A stretch of DNA of 7,672 nucleotides from CAYTOF01 sp964439435. GTDB taxonomy: Bacteria > Bacillota > Clostridia > Oscillospirales > QAMX01. Location of the stretch: NCBI GenBank assembly GCA_964439435.1, contig CAYTOF010000083.1, positions 1-7,672 on the forward strand, read 5' to 3'. Position 1 is the first letter of the stretch. Each line of letters begins with the position of its first letter. The position numbers and the translations under genes are program-made. Under the pieces are notes generated by a model. The model ran no database searches. It was not told where the DNA came from and saw nothing but the letters and a program-made list of their open reading frames with translations. Below, piece by piece: positions 1-5,795 of this stretch.

Positions 1-88
1 GGGAATAAGGTCAAAGGCCGTTCGTATTCATCCCTAAAGAATTAAAATTTAAGCAGCCAATAAGAACCACCCCGTCACCATCGACACA
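1..88 (+). repeat. Direct repeat copy 1 (about 88 bp, cut by window edge)
   Basis: This stretch matches 283-371 at roughly 85-87% by eye, with about 11 substitutions and one single-base indel. The last 23 bases are identical in both copies. Both copies begin gggaataaggtcaa and pass through an A/T-rich core (ttaaaatttaag). Both then enter the accaccccgtc start of the double-hairpin module. Here the similarity stops at position 88, just after the 5' arm of the hairpin, where copy 2 continues into loop and 3' arm. The repeat may extend left of the window. Confidence 0.85.
66..88 (+). repeat. Truncated 5' part of the hairpin module
   Basis: These 23 bases are identical to 349-371, the leader plus the first arm of the forward module, but loop and second arm are missing. 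The accaccccgtc at 66-76 is the exact reverse complement of gacggggtggt at 162-172. The fragment and the reverse module therefore together form a 107-bp unit (66-172) bounded by 11-bp terminal inverted repeats. Confidence 0.75.
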
Positions 89-107
89 TTTAGCTTGAAG
101 TGCCTTT

Positions 108-172
108 AATTCCCCTCCTTCGGAGGGGTGTCCCTTTCGACATGCCCTTTATGTCGAAAGGGACGGGGTGGT
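108..172 (-). repeat. 65-bp double-hairpin module, reverse orientation
   Basis: Read on the minus strand the module has a conserved leader (accaccccg), a perfect 13-bp stem with a 7-base loop (arms 131-143 and 151-163, loop aaagggc on this strand), then a second hairpin (cccctcc, three-base loop, ggagggg; 112-128) ending in aatt. It has the same length and layout as 349-413 and aligns to it without gaps. The family is not one I can name. REP-like or MITE-like elements and terminators built from repeated hairpins are the obvious alternatives. Confidence 0.85.
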
Positions 173-282
173 GCTCCCGGGCTCCAGTATATACAAGTAT
201 CTAGGTAATTCTACCCAAAGAGCCTTTGACCTTAAAAAGAATATATCTATATTTGAATCGGTTTTAACTACTTTTCCCAGAT

Positions 283-371
283 GGGAATAAGGTCAAGGGC
301 CATTCCGTATTCATCTCTAAAATATTAAAATTTAAGTAGCCCGGTAAAACCACCCCGTCACCATCGACACA
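283..371 (+). repeat. Direct repeat copy 2
   Basis: Second copy of the repeat at 1-88, displaced by 282 bp. It begins at the centre of a small palindrome (ttccca at 274-279, tgggaa at 282-287). Unlike copy 1 it runs into a complete hairpin module (349-413). Confidence 0.85.
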
Positions 372-413
372 AAGGGCGTGTCGATGGCGCCACCCCTCCG
401 GTGGAGGGGAATT
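349..413 (+). repeat. 65-bp double-hairpin module, forward orientation
   Basis: The leader accaccccg is followed by a hairpin with a 10-bp perfect stem (361-370 with 378-387) and loop aaagggc (371-377). A second hairpin follows, cccctcc / ggt / ggagggg (393-409), and the module ends in aatt. Compared with 108-172, the first-hairpin loop is identical but several stem base pairs differ with both partners changed, so the fold is kept. No T-run follows the second hairpin, so a simple intrinsic terminator is not the best explanation. Confidence 0.85.
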
Positions 414-423
414 TGAGACACAC

Positions 424-445
424 TACCCTCCCTCGGAGGGAAATT
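424..445 (+). repeat. Possible third, 3'-only remnant of the hairpin module
   Basis: A hairpin ccctcc / ctc / ggaggg (426-440) followed by aaatt resembles the second hairpin of the 65-bp modules (cccctcc / NNN / ggagggg, aatt), but no leader or first hairpin precedes it. It is short, so chance similarity is possible, although its position 11 bp after the full module favours a relic. Confidence 0.5.
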
Positions 446-477
446 AAAAAACCACCAACATGCAAAAACAATTATAT

Positions 478-506
478 TTGACCGTTTACTTGCCTCGTTG
501 TATAAT
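478..506 (+). promoter_or_regulatory. Sigma-A-type promoter for the thioesterase-exonuclease pair
   Basis: TTGACC (478-483) and TATAAT (501-506) are separated by 17 bp, five of six and six of six matches to the housekeeping consensus at optimal spacing. Transcription would start near 513, giving a leader of about 29 nt before the ATG at 542. This also argues against the upstream in-frame ATG at 518, which would leave almost no leader. Confidence 0.88.
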
Positions 507-541
507 ATAGGAAAACTATGCCCTTTGTTTTTGGAGGAATT

Positions 542-1015
542 ATGGTCACAAAAACCGTTGCGGAGTCTGCTGTGGAGAGCCGCGAGATGGTGCTTCCAAA
601 TGATACCAATCTCTTTGGCAACCTCCTTGGCGGCACGCTTTTGCACCTGGTGGATGTTGTCGGCGCTATGGCTGCCTCCCGTCATGCAAATAGTATCGTC
701 GCCACTGTCTGTATAGACAGCATGGATTTCACCCGCCCGATAAAGCTTGGTGAATTTGTCATAATCAAGGCGCGGCTCACCTGGGTCGGGCGCACCTCCA
801 TGGAGGTGCTTGTGGAGGCCTTTTCCGAAAACTACATCGAGGGCACCCTCACCCCCGCAAGCAAAGCATATGTCACCTTTGTCTCTCTGGACAAAGAGGG
901 CAAACCCTGCCCTGTGCCGAAGCTGGAGCTTGTGACAGAGGCGGAGAGAGCGGACTTTGCGGAAGGTGAAAAACGCAGAGCCGCCCGCCTTGCCCGCCTC
1001 AAGAGATCCAATTAA
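542..1015 (+). CDS. Acyl-CoA thioesterase, hotdog fold (YciA/BACH-like)
   Basis: Predicted 157-residue cytoplasmic enzyme that hydrolyses acyl-CoA thioesters to free acid and CoA. It is one single hotdog domain with the family signature 'NDTNLFGNLLGG' (residues 20-31) followed by 'LVDVVGAMAA' (36-45). N23 and D38 fall where this family has its catalytic Asn and Asp. The 'VCIDSMDFTRPIKLGEFV' segment and the later 'VGRTSMEVLVEAFSEN' strand are also typical. The length fits bacterial single-domain members. The C-terminal 25 residues are charged and Arg/Lys/Ala-rich, likely helical. I chose ATG 542 because GGAGG lies at 533-537. An in-frame ATG at 518 adds eight residues but sits almost at the predicted transcription start. 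The exonuclease gene follows after 32 nt, probably on the same transcript. The family assignment is firm; acyl-chain specificity cannot be read from sequence. Confidence 0.93.
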   Translation: MVTKTVAESAVESREMVLPNDTNLFGNLLGGTLLHLVDVVGAMAASRHANSIVATVCIDSMDFTRPIKLGEFVIIKARLTWVGRTSMEVLVEAFSENYIEGTLTPASKAYVTFVSLDKEGKPCPVPKLELVTEAERADFAEGEKRRAARLARLKRSN

Positions 1016-1047
1016 AAGCAACCACCCGAAAGCGAAAGGATTTGAAT

Positions 1048-1803
1048 ATGAAACTCATCTCATGGAATGTCAACGGCCTGCGTGCCGTGTTGAAAAAAGG
1101 CTTTGAAGACTTTTTTTACGGTATCGACGCCGATGTATTTTGCCTGCAGGAGACAAAGCTCCAACCCGAGCAAAACACCTTTTTCCCCTCGGGCTATCAC
1201 TATTTCATCAACAGCGCGGTGAAAAAGGGCTATTCCGGCACGGCCATCTACTCCAAAAAAGAGCCTCTGGAGGTGTCCTACGGCCTTGGCATAGATGCCC
1301 ACGACACCGAAGGCCGCACCATCACCCTGGAATACGACGAGTTTTTCCTGCTCAATGTCTACACGCCCAACTCCCAGCCTGAGCTTGCGCGCCTGGACTA
1401 CCGCATGGAGTGGGACGATGCTTTCAGAGCCTATTCAAACAAGCTCACGGAGAAAAAGCCCCTCATCATCTGCGGGGATCTCAATGTCGCTCACAAGGAG
1501 ATTGACCTCAAGCGCCCCAAGGCAAATGTGAAAAACGCAGGCTTTACGCCCCAGGAGAGAGAAAAGTTTTCACTCCTCTTGGAAAGCGGCTTTGTGGACT
1601 CCTTTCGCCACTTTTACCCCGACACCGTCGACGCCTACACTTGGTGGTCATATATCGCCAGAGCCCGCGCAAACAACACAGGCTGGCGCATAGACTATTT
1701 TCTCGCCTCAAAGGACTACAGCGAGCGCATGGCAGATGCCGTGATATATGCCGATGTCCCGGGCAGCGACCACTGCCCCGTCGGTCTGGAGCTGAAAAAA
1801 TAA
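1048..1803 (+). CDS. xth: Exodeoxyribonuclease III / AP endonuclease (ExoA/XthA family)
   Basis: Predicted 251-residue Mg2+-dependent DNA repair nuclease that cuts 5' to abasic sites and trims 3' ends in base excision repair. It is a full-length single endonuclease/exonuclease/phosphatase domain with all expected motifs: 'SWNVNGLRA' with N7, 'LQETKLQ' with metal ligand E35, 'NVYTPNSQ' with Y105, 'GDLNVAH' with D144 and N146, the 'YTWWSY...NTGWRIDYFL' block (197-219), and 'SDHCPVGLEL' with D241 and H242 at the C-terminus. ATG 1048 is preceded by AAAGGA (1035-1040) at 7-nt spacing. The in-frame TTG at 1042 is too close to that site to be the start. The gene lies 32 nt behind the thioesterase with no promoter evident between, and ends just before a strong terminator. 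Nothing is missing or unusual. Confidence 0.97.
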   Translation: MKLISWNVNGLRAVLKKGFEDFFYGIDADVFCLQETKLQPEQNTFFPSGYHYFINSAVKKGYSGTAIYSKKEPLEVSYGLGIDAHDTEGRTITLEYDEFFLLNVYTPNSQPELARLDYRMEWDDAFRAYSNKLTEKKPLIICGDLNVAHKEIDLKRPKANVKNAGFTPQEREKFSLLLESGFVDSFRHFYPDTVDAYTWWSYIARARANNTGWRIDYFLASKDYSERMADAVIYADVPGSDHCPVGLELKK

Positions 1804-1817
1804 GAGCCTTGAATATA

Positions 1818-1854
1818 AAAACGGTTCGGCGCAAGAAGTGTGCCGAACCGTTTT
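1818..1854. terminator. Bidirectional intrinsic terminator between convergent genes
   Basis: A 13-bp perfect stem (1818-1830 with 1842-1854; core cggttcggc / gccgaaccg) extends by three further pairs, one of them G-U, to a five-base loop. Plus-strand reading gives ttttagtttgttt after the stem and minus-strand reading gives tttttatatt. It can therefore end both the plus-strand exonuclease transcript (stop at 1803) and the minus-strand copper ATPase transcript (stop at 1867). Confidence 0.92.
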
Positions 1855-1866
1855 AGTTTGTTTATC

Positions 1867-4332
1867 TCAGCGCTCGGGTTTAAACCTGCGCAGGCGCAGG
1901 GCGTTGGAGACCACGGAGACCGAGCTCAGCGCCATGGCCGCCCCCGCATAGACAGGGTTGAGCAGCGGCCCGCCAAAGATATAGAACACGCCCGCGGCAA
2001 GGGGGATGCCGAGGGTGTTGTATGCAAAAGCCCAGAACAGATTTTGTTTCACATTGAGAATCGTCGCGCGGCTCAGGCCGATGGCATCCGCCACGCCGTT
2101 CAGATCGCCGCTTGCAAGCACGATATCGGCGCTTTCCACGGCGATGTCCGCCCCTGTGCCGATGGCTATGCCCACATCCGCTGCCGAGAGCGCGGGAGCG
2201 TCGTTGATACCGTCTCCCACCATGGCAACGCCTGAGCCTTTCTCCTGTAAAGCTTGTACCTTTGCAGCCTTGTCATCGGGCAGCACATCTGCTATGACCT
2301 CGTCGATACCTGCCTGCGCCGCAATCGCCATGGCGGTTTCCCGATTGTCCCCTGTCAGCATAACCACGCGGCGCCCCATGTCGTGCAGACGCTTTATCGC
2401 CGTGGCGCTGGAGGGTTTTATCGTATCCGCCACCGCCATGAGGGCCTCGAGTTTGCCCTCCACAGCGATAAAGAGAAGGGTGCGGCCCTTACTTGCAAGC
2501 TCCTTTGAGTCTTCCAGCGCCGCAAAGAAATCAATGCCATATTCCTCCATGAGAGCGAGGTTGCCCGCCATCACACGCATGCCGTTCACAGAGGCGTCTA
2601 TGCCCTTGCCCGGCACCGCTTTAAAGCTCTGCGGCTCGCCGACTTCGATGTTTTCATCGGCTGCTGCCTCTATGACCGCCAGGGCAATGGGGTGTTCGGA
2701 GCCTTTTTCAGCTCCCGCCGCCAGGCGCAGGATGTCCTCTTTTGAATAGTCACCGTATAGTTTTATGTCCGTGAGGCGGGGTTTGCCCTCGGTGATGGTG
2801 CCTGTCTTGTCCAGCACCACCGTGTGGGCGCGGTGTGCGCTCTCCAGCGCCTCGCCGCTCTTTATGAGCACACCAAGCTCCGCTCCCCTGCCCGTGCCCA
2901 CCATGATGGCGGTGGGTGTGGCAAGACCCAGAGCACAGGGGCAGGCTATGACGAGCACGGCGACAAATTTGGTCAGGGCAAATTCAAGTGTCGCTCCCGC
3001 AAGCATCCAACCGCCAAAGGCAATCACCGCAGCGGCCATGGCAGCGGGCACAAAATAGCCCGAAACAATGTCCGCCGTTTTGGCTATGGGGGCTTTTTTG
3101 CTCTGGGCATCTTCCACCAGACGGATGATTTTGGCAAGGGTCGTCTCGGCGCCGACACCCGTCACCGTGACTTTCAAAAGGCCGTTGGCGTTCATGCTGC
3201 CGCCTGTGACCTTGCTGCCCGGCGCCTTTTCCACGGGCATGCTCTCGCCTGTGAGCATGGATTCGTCCACAGCGGACTCGCCCTCAAGGACAACACCGTC
3301 CACAGGGATGGCACTGCCGGGCCGCACCAGCACCGTGTCGCCCTTTCTGATCTCCTTTATCCCAAGCTCCACAAACTCCCCCTCCACCAGCACAAAGGCC
3401 GTGGGGGGTGTGAGGTCCATGAGCTTGGCAATGGCCTGTGAGGTCTTGCCCTTGCTCTTGACTTCGAGAAATTTGCCGAGCATGACGAGCATGATGACCA
3501 CGGCGGCGGATTCAAAGTATAGAAATTCCGCGCGGTGGCCCTGCCCCAGATATATCAAAACCGTCATCACCGTGCTGTATACAAAGGCGCTGCCCGTGCC
3601 TATGGCTACCAGGGAGTCCATATTTGGCGCGCGTTTGAAAAGCGCCCGCAGACCCACGGTGAAAAAGCGGCTGCCCGCAATCAACACGGGGATTGTCAGC
3701 AGAAACTGTGTCAGCGCAAAGGCAAGGGGATGCGTGTGCATGTCGATAAAGCGCGGCAAAGGCAGCGACACCCCGGGGATCATGTGGGACATGGCGATGT
3801 AAAACTCAGGCACGGCAAAAATCGCAGCGATAATGACCCGCAGCTTCATGTTCGAAAGCTCCGCCGTGCGCCGTTTTTCCCGCTCATCCCTTGCGGTGTC
3901 GGCATCATAGTCCCGCGTGGAATACCCCGCATCGGCTATGGCCTTTTTGATCTCAAAGGCGCGTAGCTTTTCGGGGTCATAGGTAAAGGTGCCCCGCATC
4001 GTCGCGAGGTTGACGGAGACGGATTTCATGCCCGGCAGGCGCGTTGTCGCCCTTTCCACCGCGGCGGAGCAGGCAGCACAGGTCATGCCGTCTATCCAGA
4101 TCTCCAGCACACTGTCGTTGCTCTCCTCCAGAAGACCGTATCCCGCGTCTTTGACCTGTTTTTCGAGCTTTTCAAAGTCCAGCGAGGACTCATCATACAC
4201 TATATTCAGCTTTTCTGTTGCCAAATTGACTTCGGCGCCTTGCACACCTGGCATATTTTTCAAGGATTTTGTGACATGAGCCGCACAAGCCGCGCATGTC
4301 ATTCCCACTACGTCGTATGTTTTTTCAACCAT
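1867..4332 (-). CDS. copA: Copper-translocating P1B-type ATPase CopA
   Basis: Predicted 821-residue inner-membrane Cu(I) exporter that couples ATP hydrolysis to copper efflux. Two heavy-metal-associated domains come first, each with a Cu-binding GMTCAAC loop (C13/C16 and C85/C88). Membrane helices follow (about 163-290), then the actuator domain with TGES (361-364), and the transport-site helix with CPC (464-466). The phosphorylation domain has DKTGT with acceptor D508, SEHP (545-548), TGDN (660-663) and GDGIND (706-711). The final two helices carry Y771-N772 and M800xxSS, matching the second and third transmembrane Cu(I) sites of CopA and so favouring Cu+ over Zn/Cd. Length is normal for two-HMA CopA. 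ATG 4332-4330 has AAAGGA (4342-4347) 9 nt upstream. No CopZ, CsoR or CopY gene is adjacent; the gene appears to be transcribed alone and ends at the shared terminator. The function call is firm from motifs; copper response is inferred. Confidence 0.97.
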   Translation of the reverse strand: MVEKTYDVVGMTCAACAAHVTKSLKNMPGVQGAEVNLATEKLNIVYDESSLDFEKLEKQVKDAGYGLLEESNDSVLEIWIDGMTCAACSAAVERATTRLPGMKSVSVNLATMRGTFTYDPEKLRAFEIKKAIADAGYSTRDYDADTARDEREKRRTAELSNMKLRVIIAAIFAVPEFYIAMSHMIPGVSLPLPRFIDMHTHPLAFALTQFLLTIPVLIAGSRFFTVGLRALFKRAPNMDSLVAIGTGSAFVYSTVMTVLIYLGQGHRAEFLYFESAAVVIMLVMLGKFLEVKSKGKTSQAIAKLMDLTPPTAFVLVEGEFVELGIKEIRKGDTVLVRPGSAIPVDGVVLEGESAVDESMLTGESMPVEKAPGSKVTGGSMNANGLLKVTVTGVGAETTLAKIIRLVEDAQSKKAPIAKTADIVSGYFVPAAMAAAVIAFGGWMLAGATLEFALTKFVAVLVIACPCALGLATPTAIMVGTGRGAELGVLIKSGEALESAHRAHTVVLDKTGTITEGKPRLTDIKLYGDYSKEDILRLAAGAEKGSEHPIALAVIEAAADENIEVGEPQSFKAVPGKGIDASVNGMRVMAGNLALMEEYGIDFFAALEDSKELASKGRTLLFIAVEGKLEALMAVADTIKPSSATAIKRLHDMGRRVVMLTGDNRETAMAIAAQAGIDEVIADVLPDDKAAKVQALQEKGSGVAMVGDGINDAPALSAADVGIAIGTGADIAVESADIVLASGDLNGVADAIGLSRATILNVKQNLFWAFAYNTLGIPLAAGVFYIFGGPLLNPVYAGAAMALSSVSVVSNALRLRRFKPER

Positions 4333-4408
4333 GGCTCATTGTCCTTTCTTTTATTGTCGTGTCACAAAGACGCGCCCTATTTGCCTTCTCGACAAACAAG
4401 CGCGCATG

Positions 4409-4424
4409 GATATATTCAAATATC
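4409..4424 (-). promoter_or_regulatory. Possible operator dyad downstream of the copA start site
   Basis: gatat (4409-4413) and atatc (4420-4424) form a 5-bp dyad with a 6-base centre at about +5 to +20 of the predicted copA transcript, where a repressor could act. It does not match the CopY box (TACAnnTGTA), and A/T-rich dyads of this size arise easily by chance. Confidence 0.2.
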
Positions 4425-4435
4425 TGTATATGTAT

Positions 4436-4444
4436 ATTATACCA
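4436..4444 (-). promoter_or_regulatory. Extended -10 promoter for copA
   Basis: On the minus strand TGGTATAAT gives a perfect -10 hexamer (4436-4441) with the extended TGn element (4442-4444). The region at 17-bp spacing (4459-4464) reads TTTTCT, a poor -35. A TTGACG exists at 4467-4472 but is 25 bp away. The start site would be near 4429, leaving a leader of about 95 nt. A weak -35 with a strong extended -10 is compatible with regulation. Confidence 0.65.
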
Positions 4445-4486
4445 CAAATTGCGCCGCAAGAAAAACCGTCAAGATGTAAATTTTTT

Positions 4487-4527
4487 AAGGGCCGCGAAGG
4501 CGGCAATATATCGCTTTCACGGCCCTT
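4487..4527. terminator. Hairpin between oxidoreductase 3' end and copA promoter
   Basis: An 8-bp perfect outer stem (aagggccg 4487-4494, cggccctt 4520-4527) continues inward through about 8 more pairs (4496-4502 with 4512-4518 and one mismatch) to a 9-base loop. It lies 19 nt beyond the oxidoreductase stop codon, so termination of that transcript is the obvious role. However, the T-run (tttta after 4525) follows the stem on the plus strand, and the minus-strand transcript would have an A-run instead. It may end transcripts imperfectly or Rho-assisted. Confidence 0.5.
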
Positions 4528-4545
4528 TTATTTGGTTTTAGCAGC

Positions 4546-5724
4546 TCACCATTTGACAGCCCAGCGATCTCGGGCGCCTTTGTCCGCCACGGCGGGAGCT
4601 TGGCTCTGCGCCTGGCGCGGCTGGGAGGTTTTTATCTTTTCGTCCAGCAGTTTTTTGTATTCCGCGCTGTCCACGGGCAGGGTGATGGTTTTGTCTTGCC
4701 AGTCCGAGAGGAAGATGGCATTGATGATCTCCAGGGCGTTGATGCCCTCTTCTCCGGGTGAGAGCAGCTCCGAACCCGTCAGGATGGCGCTTGCAAAATC
4801 CCTGAGAATGCCGTTGTGGGCCGTGCCTCTCTCCTTGAACTCGATTTCCCTGTATTCTATCTTGGGTTTTGGTGTTTTGTTGTCTGAGTTGAAACAGTAG
4901 TCCCGCTCCGAGCGGTCAAACTCCCAAAACTTTAACACTCCGCCCTCGAGCACGAGCTTGCCGAGGTCTCCCGCTATCTCCAAGCGGTTGGTGCCGGGGT
5001 ATTCGCCCGTGCTTGTGATAAAAACGCCCGTGGCGCCGCCGGGATATCTCGCAAAGACGGAGACATCGTCTTCCACCTCTATGTTGTGGTATTTGCCGTA
5101 TTCGCAAAAACCTCTGATCTCGCAGGGCATGCCGACAATCCACTGCCAGATGTCGATATTGTGCACGCATTGGTTCAAAAGCACACCGCCGCCCTCACCT
5201 GCCCATGTGGCGCGCCAGTCGCCTGAATCATAATAGGCTTGGTTGCGATACCAGTTTGTGATGATCCACACCACACGCTTGAGCTGCCCGAGCTTGCCCT
5301 CGCGCACAAGGGAGCGCGCCTTGGCAAAAATCGGCGTTGTCCGCTGGTTGTACATGATGCCAAAGACCTTGCCGCTTGTCTTTGCCGCGGCGTTCATCTC
5401 CTTGACAGCCTCCGTGTACACTCCCGCGGGCTTTTCCGTCAACACGTGCAGCCCCTGTTCAAAGGCGTATATGGCGATTTCGGGGTGCTTGTAGTGCGGT
5501 GTGGCTATGATGATCGCCTCGCACAAGCCGCTCTTTATCAGCTCGCGGTAGTCCGAAAAGGAGGGAATGCCGCTAAAATCCTGCACATGCGGCGGCAGTT
5601 TCTGCTCGTTTATGTCGCATATGGCCGCAAGCTCCATATTCTCTATGGCTCCGCCCAAAATCTCGCGGGCGTGTCCGCTGCCCATGTTTCCAACACCTAC
5701 AATGCCGACTTTTACCTTTTTCAT
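4546..5724 (-). CDS. Gfo/Idh/MocA-family NAD(P)-dependent oxidoreductase
   Basis: Predicted 392-residue cytoplasmic dehydrogenase, probably acting on a sugar, cyclitol or related polyol; the substrate is not identifiable. The N-terminal Rossmann domain (about 1-125) has the dinucleotide loop GVGNMG (10-15), D37 at the end of strand 2, and the family motif EKP (97-99) with the conserved Lys98. The C-terminal alpha/beta domain follows, with 'GGGVLLNQCVHNIDIWQW' (178-195). H188 is the conserved catalytic-region His, but the residue four before it, usually Asp in inositol-dehydrogenase relatives, is Asn184. The last 30 residues are polar and Gln/Ala/Pro-rich, probably a disordered tail. ATG 5724-5722 has AGAAGG (5732-5737) at 7-nt spacing. 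The gene lies downstream of metG-tatD with a 60-nt gap, so it could be read from that operon, although no related sugar-metabolism gene is nearby. Confidence 0.93.
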   Translation of the reverse strand: MKKVKVGIVGVGNMGSGHAREILGGAIENMELAAICDINEQKLPPHVQDFSGIPSFSDYRELIKSGLCEAIIIATPHYKHPEIAIYAFEQGLHVLTEKPAGVYTEAVKEMNAAAKTSGKVFGIMYNQRTTPIFAKARSLVREGKLGQLKRVVWIITNWYRNQAYYDSGDWRATWAGEGGGVLLNQCVHNIDIWQWIVGMPCEIRGFCEYGKYHNIEVEDDVSVFARYPGGATGVFITSTGEYPGTNRLEIAGDLGKLVLEGGVLKFWEFDRSERDYCFNSDNKTPKPKIEYREIEFKERGTAHNGILRDFASAILTGSELLSPGEEGINALEIINAIFLSDWQDKTITLPVDSAEYKKLLDEKIKTSQPRQAQSQAPAVADKGARDRWAVKW

Positions 5725-5737
5725 GCTTTGACCTTCT

Positions 5738-5795
5738 TTTTATTTGATTTCATTTTATAAAAAAGCGTTTTTTTATAAAGCCTTTTATTTGATTT
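5738..5795. repeat. 13-bp direct repeat flanking the tatD stop codon
   Basis: ttttatttgattt occurs at 5738-5750 and again at 5783-5795, 45 bp apart. The right copy contains the tatD stop codon and its last codons; the left copy lies just upstream of the oxidoreductase ribosome binding site. It may record a short tandem duplication that created the gap, or may simply reflect A/T-rich composition. Confidence 0.5.
5754..5779. terminator. A/T-only hairpin between tatD and oxidoreductase
   Basis: tttataaaaaa (5754-5764) and ttttttataaa (5769-5779) form an 11-bp perfect A/T stem with a 4-base loop. On the minus strand it follows the tatD stop codon by five bases and ends in a T-rich arm. It could be a weak attenuator separating metG-tatD from the oxidoreductase. 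A stem without G/C pairs is only modestly stable, so efficient termination is doubtful. Confidence 0.4.

Larger units (their letters stand above)
6..234. repeat. 13-bp perfect inverted repeat bounding a hairpin-bearing segment
   Basis: taaggtcaaaggc (6-18) is the exact reverse complement of gcctttgacctta (222-234). The same motif with one mismatch recurs at 288-300 inside direct repeat copy 2. Terminal inverted repeats around a 229-bp non-coding segment resemble a miniature inverted-repeat transposable element, but I see no target-site duplication, and the left end is at the window edge. Confidence 0.5.
1..477. other. Non-coding, repeat-rich intergenic region
   Basis: This stretch contains no open reading frame with a ribosome binding site or recognisable protein. 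It is visibly more A/T-rich than the genes to its right, apart from G/C-rich hairpin stems. It holds two direct copies of an approximately 88-bp repeat, two oppositely oriented 65-bp double-hairpin modules, two module fragments and a 13-bp inverted repeat, each listed separately. The part between the first module and the second direct repeat (about 173-282) shows nothing else I can name. The upstream neighbour lies outside the window, so some of this could be the 3' flank of another gene. Confidence 0.75.

Noticed and set aside
1..477. CRISPR array
   Set aside because: The repeats are few, long, diverged and in mixed orientation, with no regular 30-40-bp spacers and no cas genes.
518..541. 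Upstream start for the thioesterase at ATG 518
   Set aside because: It would leave only about five bases of leader after the predicted transcription start, whereas ATG 542 has GGAGG at suitable spacing.
332..1021. 229-residue reading frame on the minus strand across the repeat region and the thioesterase gene
   Set aside because: It opposes a clear hotdog thioesterase with promoter and ribosome binding site, has no recognisable motif, and starts inside repeat sequence.
1042..1047. TTG start for exonuclease III two codons upstream
   Set aside because: The AAAGGA site would be one base away; ATG 1048 has 7-nt spacing and begins the conserved MKLISWNVNG.
2006..2749. 247-residue plus-strand reading frame opposite copA (and a similar 244-residue one at 3068-3802)
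   Set aside because: Both are Ser/Ala/Pro/Met-rich translations of the antisense of a well-conserved P-type ATPase, with no family motif. They reflect the codon bias of copA.
4467..4472. TTGACG as the -35 of the copA promoter
   Set aside because: It is 25 bp from the TATAAT, too far for sigma-A recognition; the extended -10 explains the site better.
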